Assembly: GCF_032854445.1 (NCBI RefSeq)
Contig: NC_088295.1
Location: forward strand, 53,985,249 to 54,049,248
From: Liolophura sinensis
Lineage: Eukaryota > Mollusca > Polyplacophora > Chitonida > Chitonidae
Length of the DNA: 64,000 nucleotides
Reading direction: 5' to 3'
This document shows positions 63,355 through 64,000 of this stretch, one piece after another. Under the pieces are notes generated by a model. It had not been told where the DNA came from. It saw nothing but the letters and a program-made list of their open reading frames with translations, and did not search any database. Each line of letters starts with the position of its first letter. Position 1 is the stretch's first letter. The translations under genes were made by a program, and so were the position numbers.

Positions 63355-64000
63355 GGCTTCAGCATAACGCTTCTGAAGTTAGACTCAGAGATAAATAAAC
63401 AGGAGGTCAGACAAACATACAACAGGGCTTCAGCATAACGCTTCTGAAGTTAGACTCAGAGATAAATAAACAGGAGGTCAGACAAACATACAACAGGGCT
63501 TCAGCATAACGCTTCTGAAGTTATACTCAGAGATAAATAAACAGGAGGTTAGACAAACATACAACAGGGCTTCAGCATAACACTTGTGAAGTTAGACTCA
63601 GAGATAAATAACAGGAGGTCAGACAAACATACAACAGGGCTTCAGCATAATGCTTCTGAAGTTACACTCAGAGATAAATAAACAGGAGGTCAGACAAACG
63701 TACAGCAGGGCTTCAACATAACACTCCTTAAGTTTCACTCAGCAGGAAATAAACAGGAGGTCAGACAAACATACAACAGGGCTTCAGCATAACGCTTGTG
63801 AAGTTAGACTCAGAGATAAATAACAGGAGGTCAGACAAACATACAACAGGGCTTCAGCATAACGCTTGTGAAGTTAGACTCAGAGATAAATAAACAGGAG
63901 GTCAGACATACATACAACAGGGCTTCAGCATAACGCTTGTGAAGTTAGACTCAGAGATAAATAACAGGAGGTCAGACAAACATACAACAGGGCTTCAGCA
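63355..64000 (+). repeat. 71-bp tandem array derived from the CIP2A exon 17 / donor junction
   Basis: About nine units of 70-71 bp run to the right edge of the window. Each contains ACAGGAGGTCAGACAAAC, matching the exon 17 end and donor ACAGGAG/GTTAGACAAAC at 62,601-62,618, then CTTCAGCATAAC and CTCAGAGATAAATAA, matching the following intron. The array is separated from the real junction by ~750 bp of unrelated sequence. The next CIP2A exon lies beyond the window. Confidence 0.92.

Noticed and set aside
1-64000. CRISPR, operons, prokaryotic mobile systems
   Set aside because: The arrays are tandem without spacers and the genes are intron-split eukaryotic genes; nothing prokaryotic is present.

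Overview
This is a eukaryotic (animal) window, AT-rich, with split genes, GT-AG introns and many dispersed repeats. Protein content (ASCC3, CIP2A, and a secreted-type SUEL lectin plus CUB receptor) and the tRNA-derived SINEs point to a marine invertebrate. A mollusc is my best guess; this rests on recognising repeat types, not on a search.

Layout. Positions 1-14,180 hold no gene I can support. They contain a (TA)n hairpin, a 45-bp satellite (7,478-8,155), an 88-bp satellite (10,045-10,400) and repeat fragments. Positions 14,376-17,644 (+) carry a complete six-exon gene for a type I membrane protein (signal peptide, SUEL lectin, CUB, Thr-rich stalk, TM helix, short tail), with a TATA box. Positions 20,177-46,373 (-) carry 32 coding exons of ASCC3, the double-cassette Ski2-like helicase of the ASC-1 complex, from the ATG through the core of helicase cassette 2. 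The last ~20% of the protein was not found in the 20 kb downstream. Positions 49,579-62,607 (+) carry 17 exons of CIP2A (PP2A inhibitor/TOPBP1 partner), cut off by the right edge.

ASCC3 and CIP2A are head to head with about 3.2 kb between their first recognised exons. If the ASCC3 3' exons lie left of the window, the SUEL-CUB gene is nested antisense inside an ASCC3 intron.

The most unusual signal is a recurring one. Three introns contain tandem arrays whose repeat unit spans an exon end and its 5' splice site: ASCC3 exon 10 (13 extra copies), ASCC3 exon 3 (2 extra copies) and CIP2A exon 17 (about 9 extra copies, running off the window). CIP2A also contains a convincing U12-type AT-AC intron (58,454-58,882). 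All exon models were assembled by hand from splice signals, phase continuity and remembered family similarity; no alignment was run.
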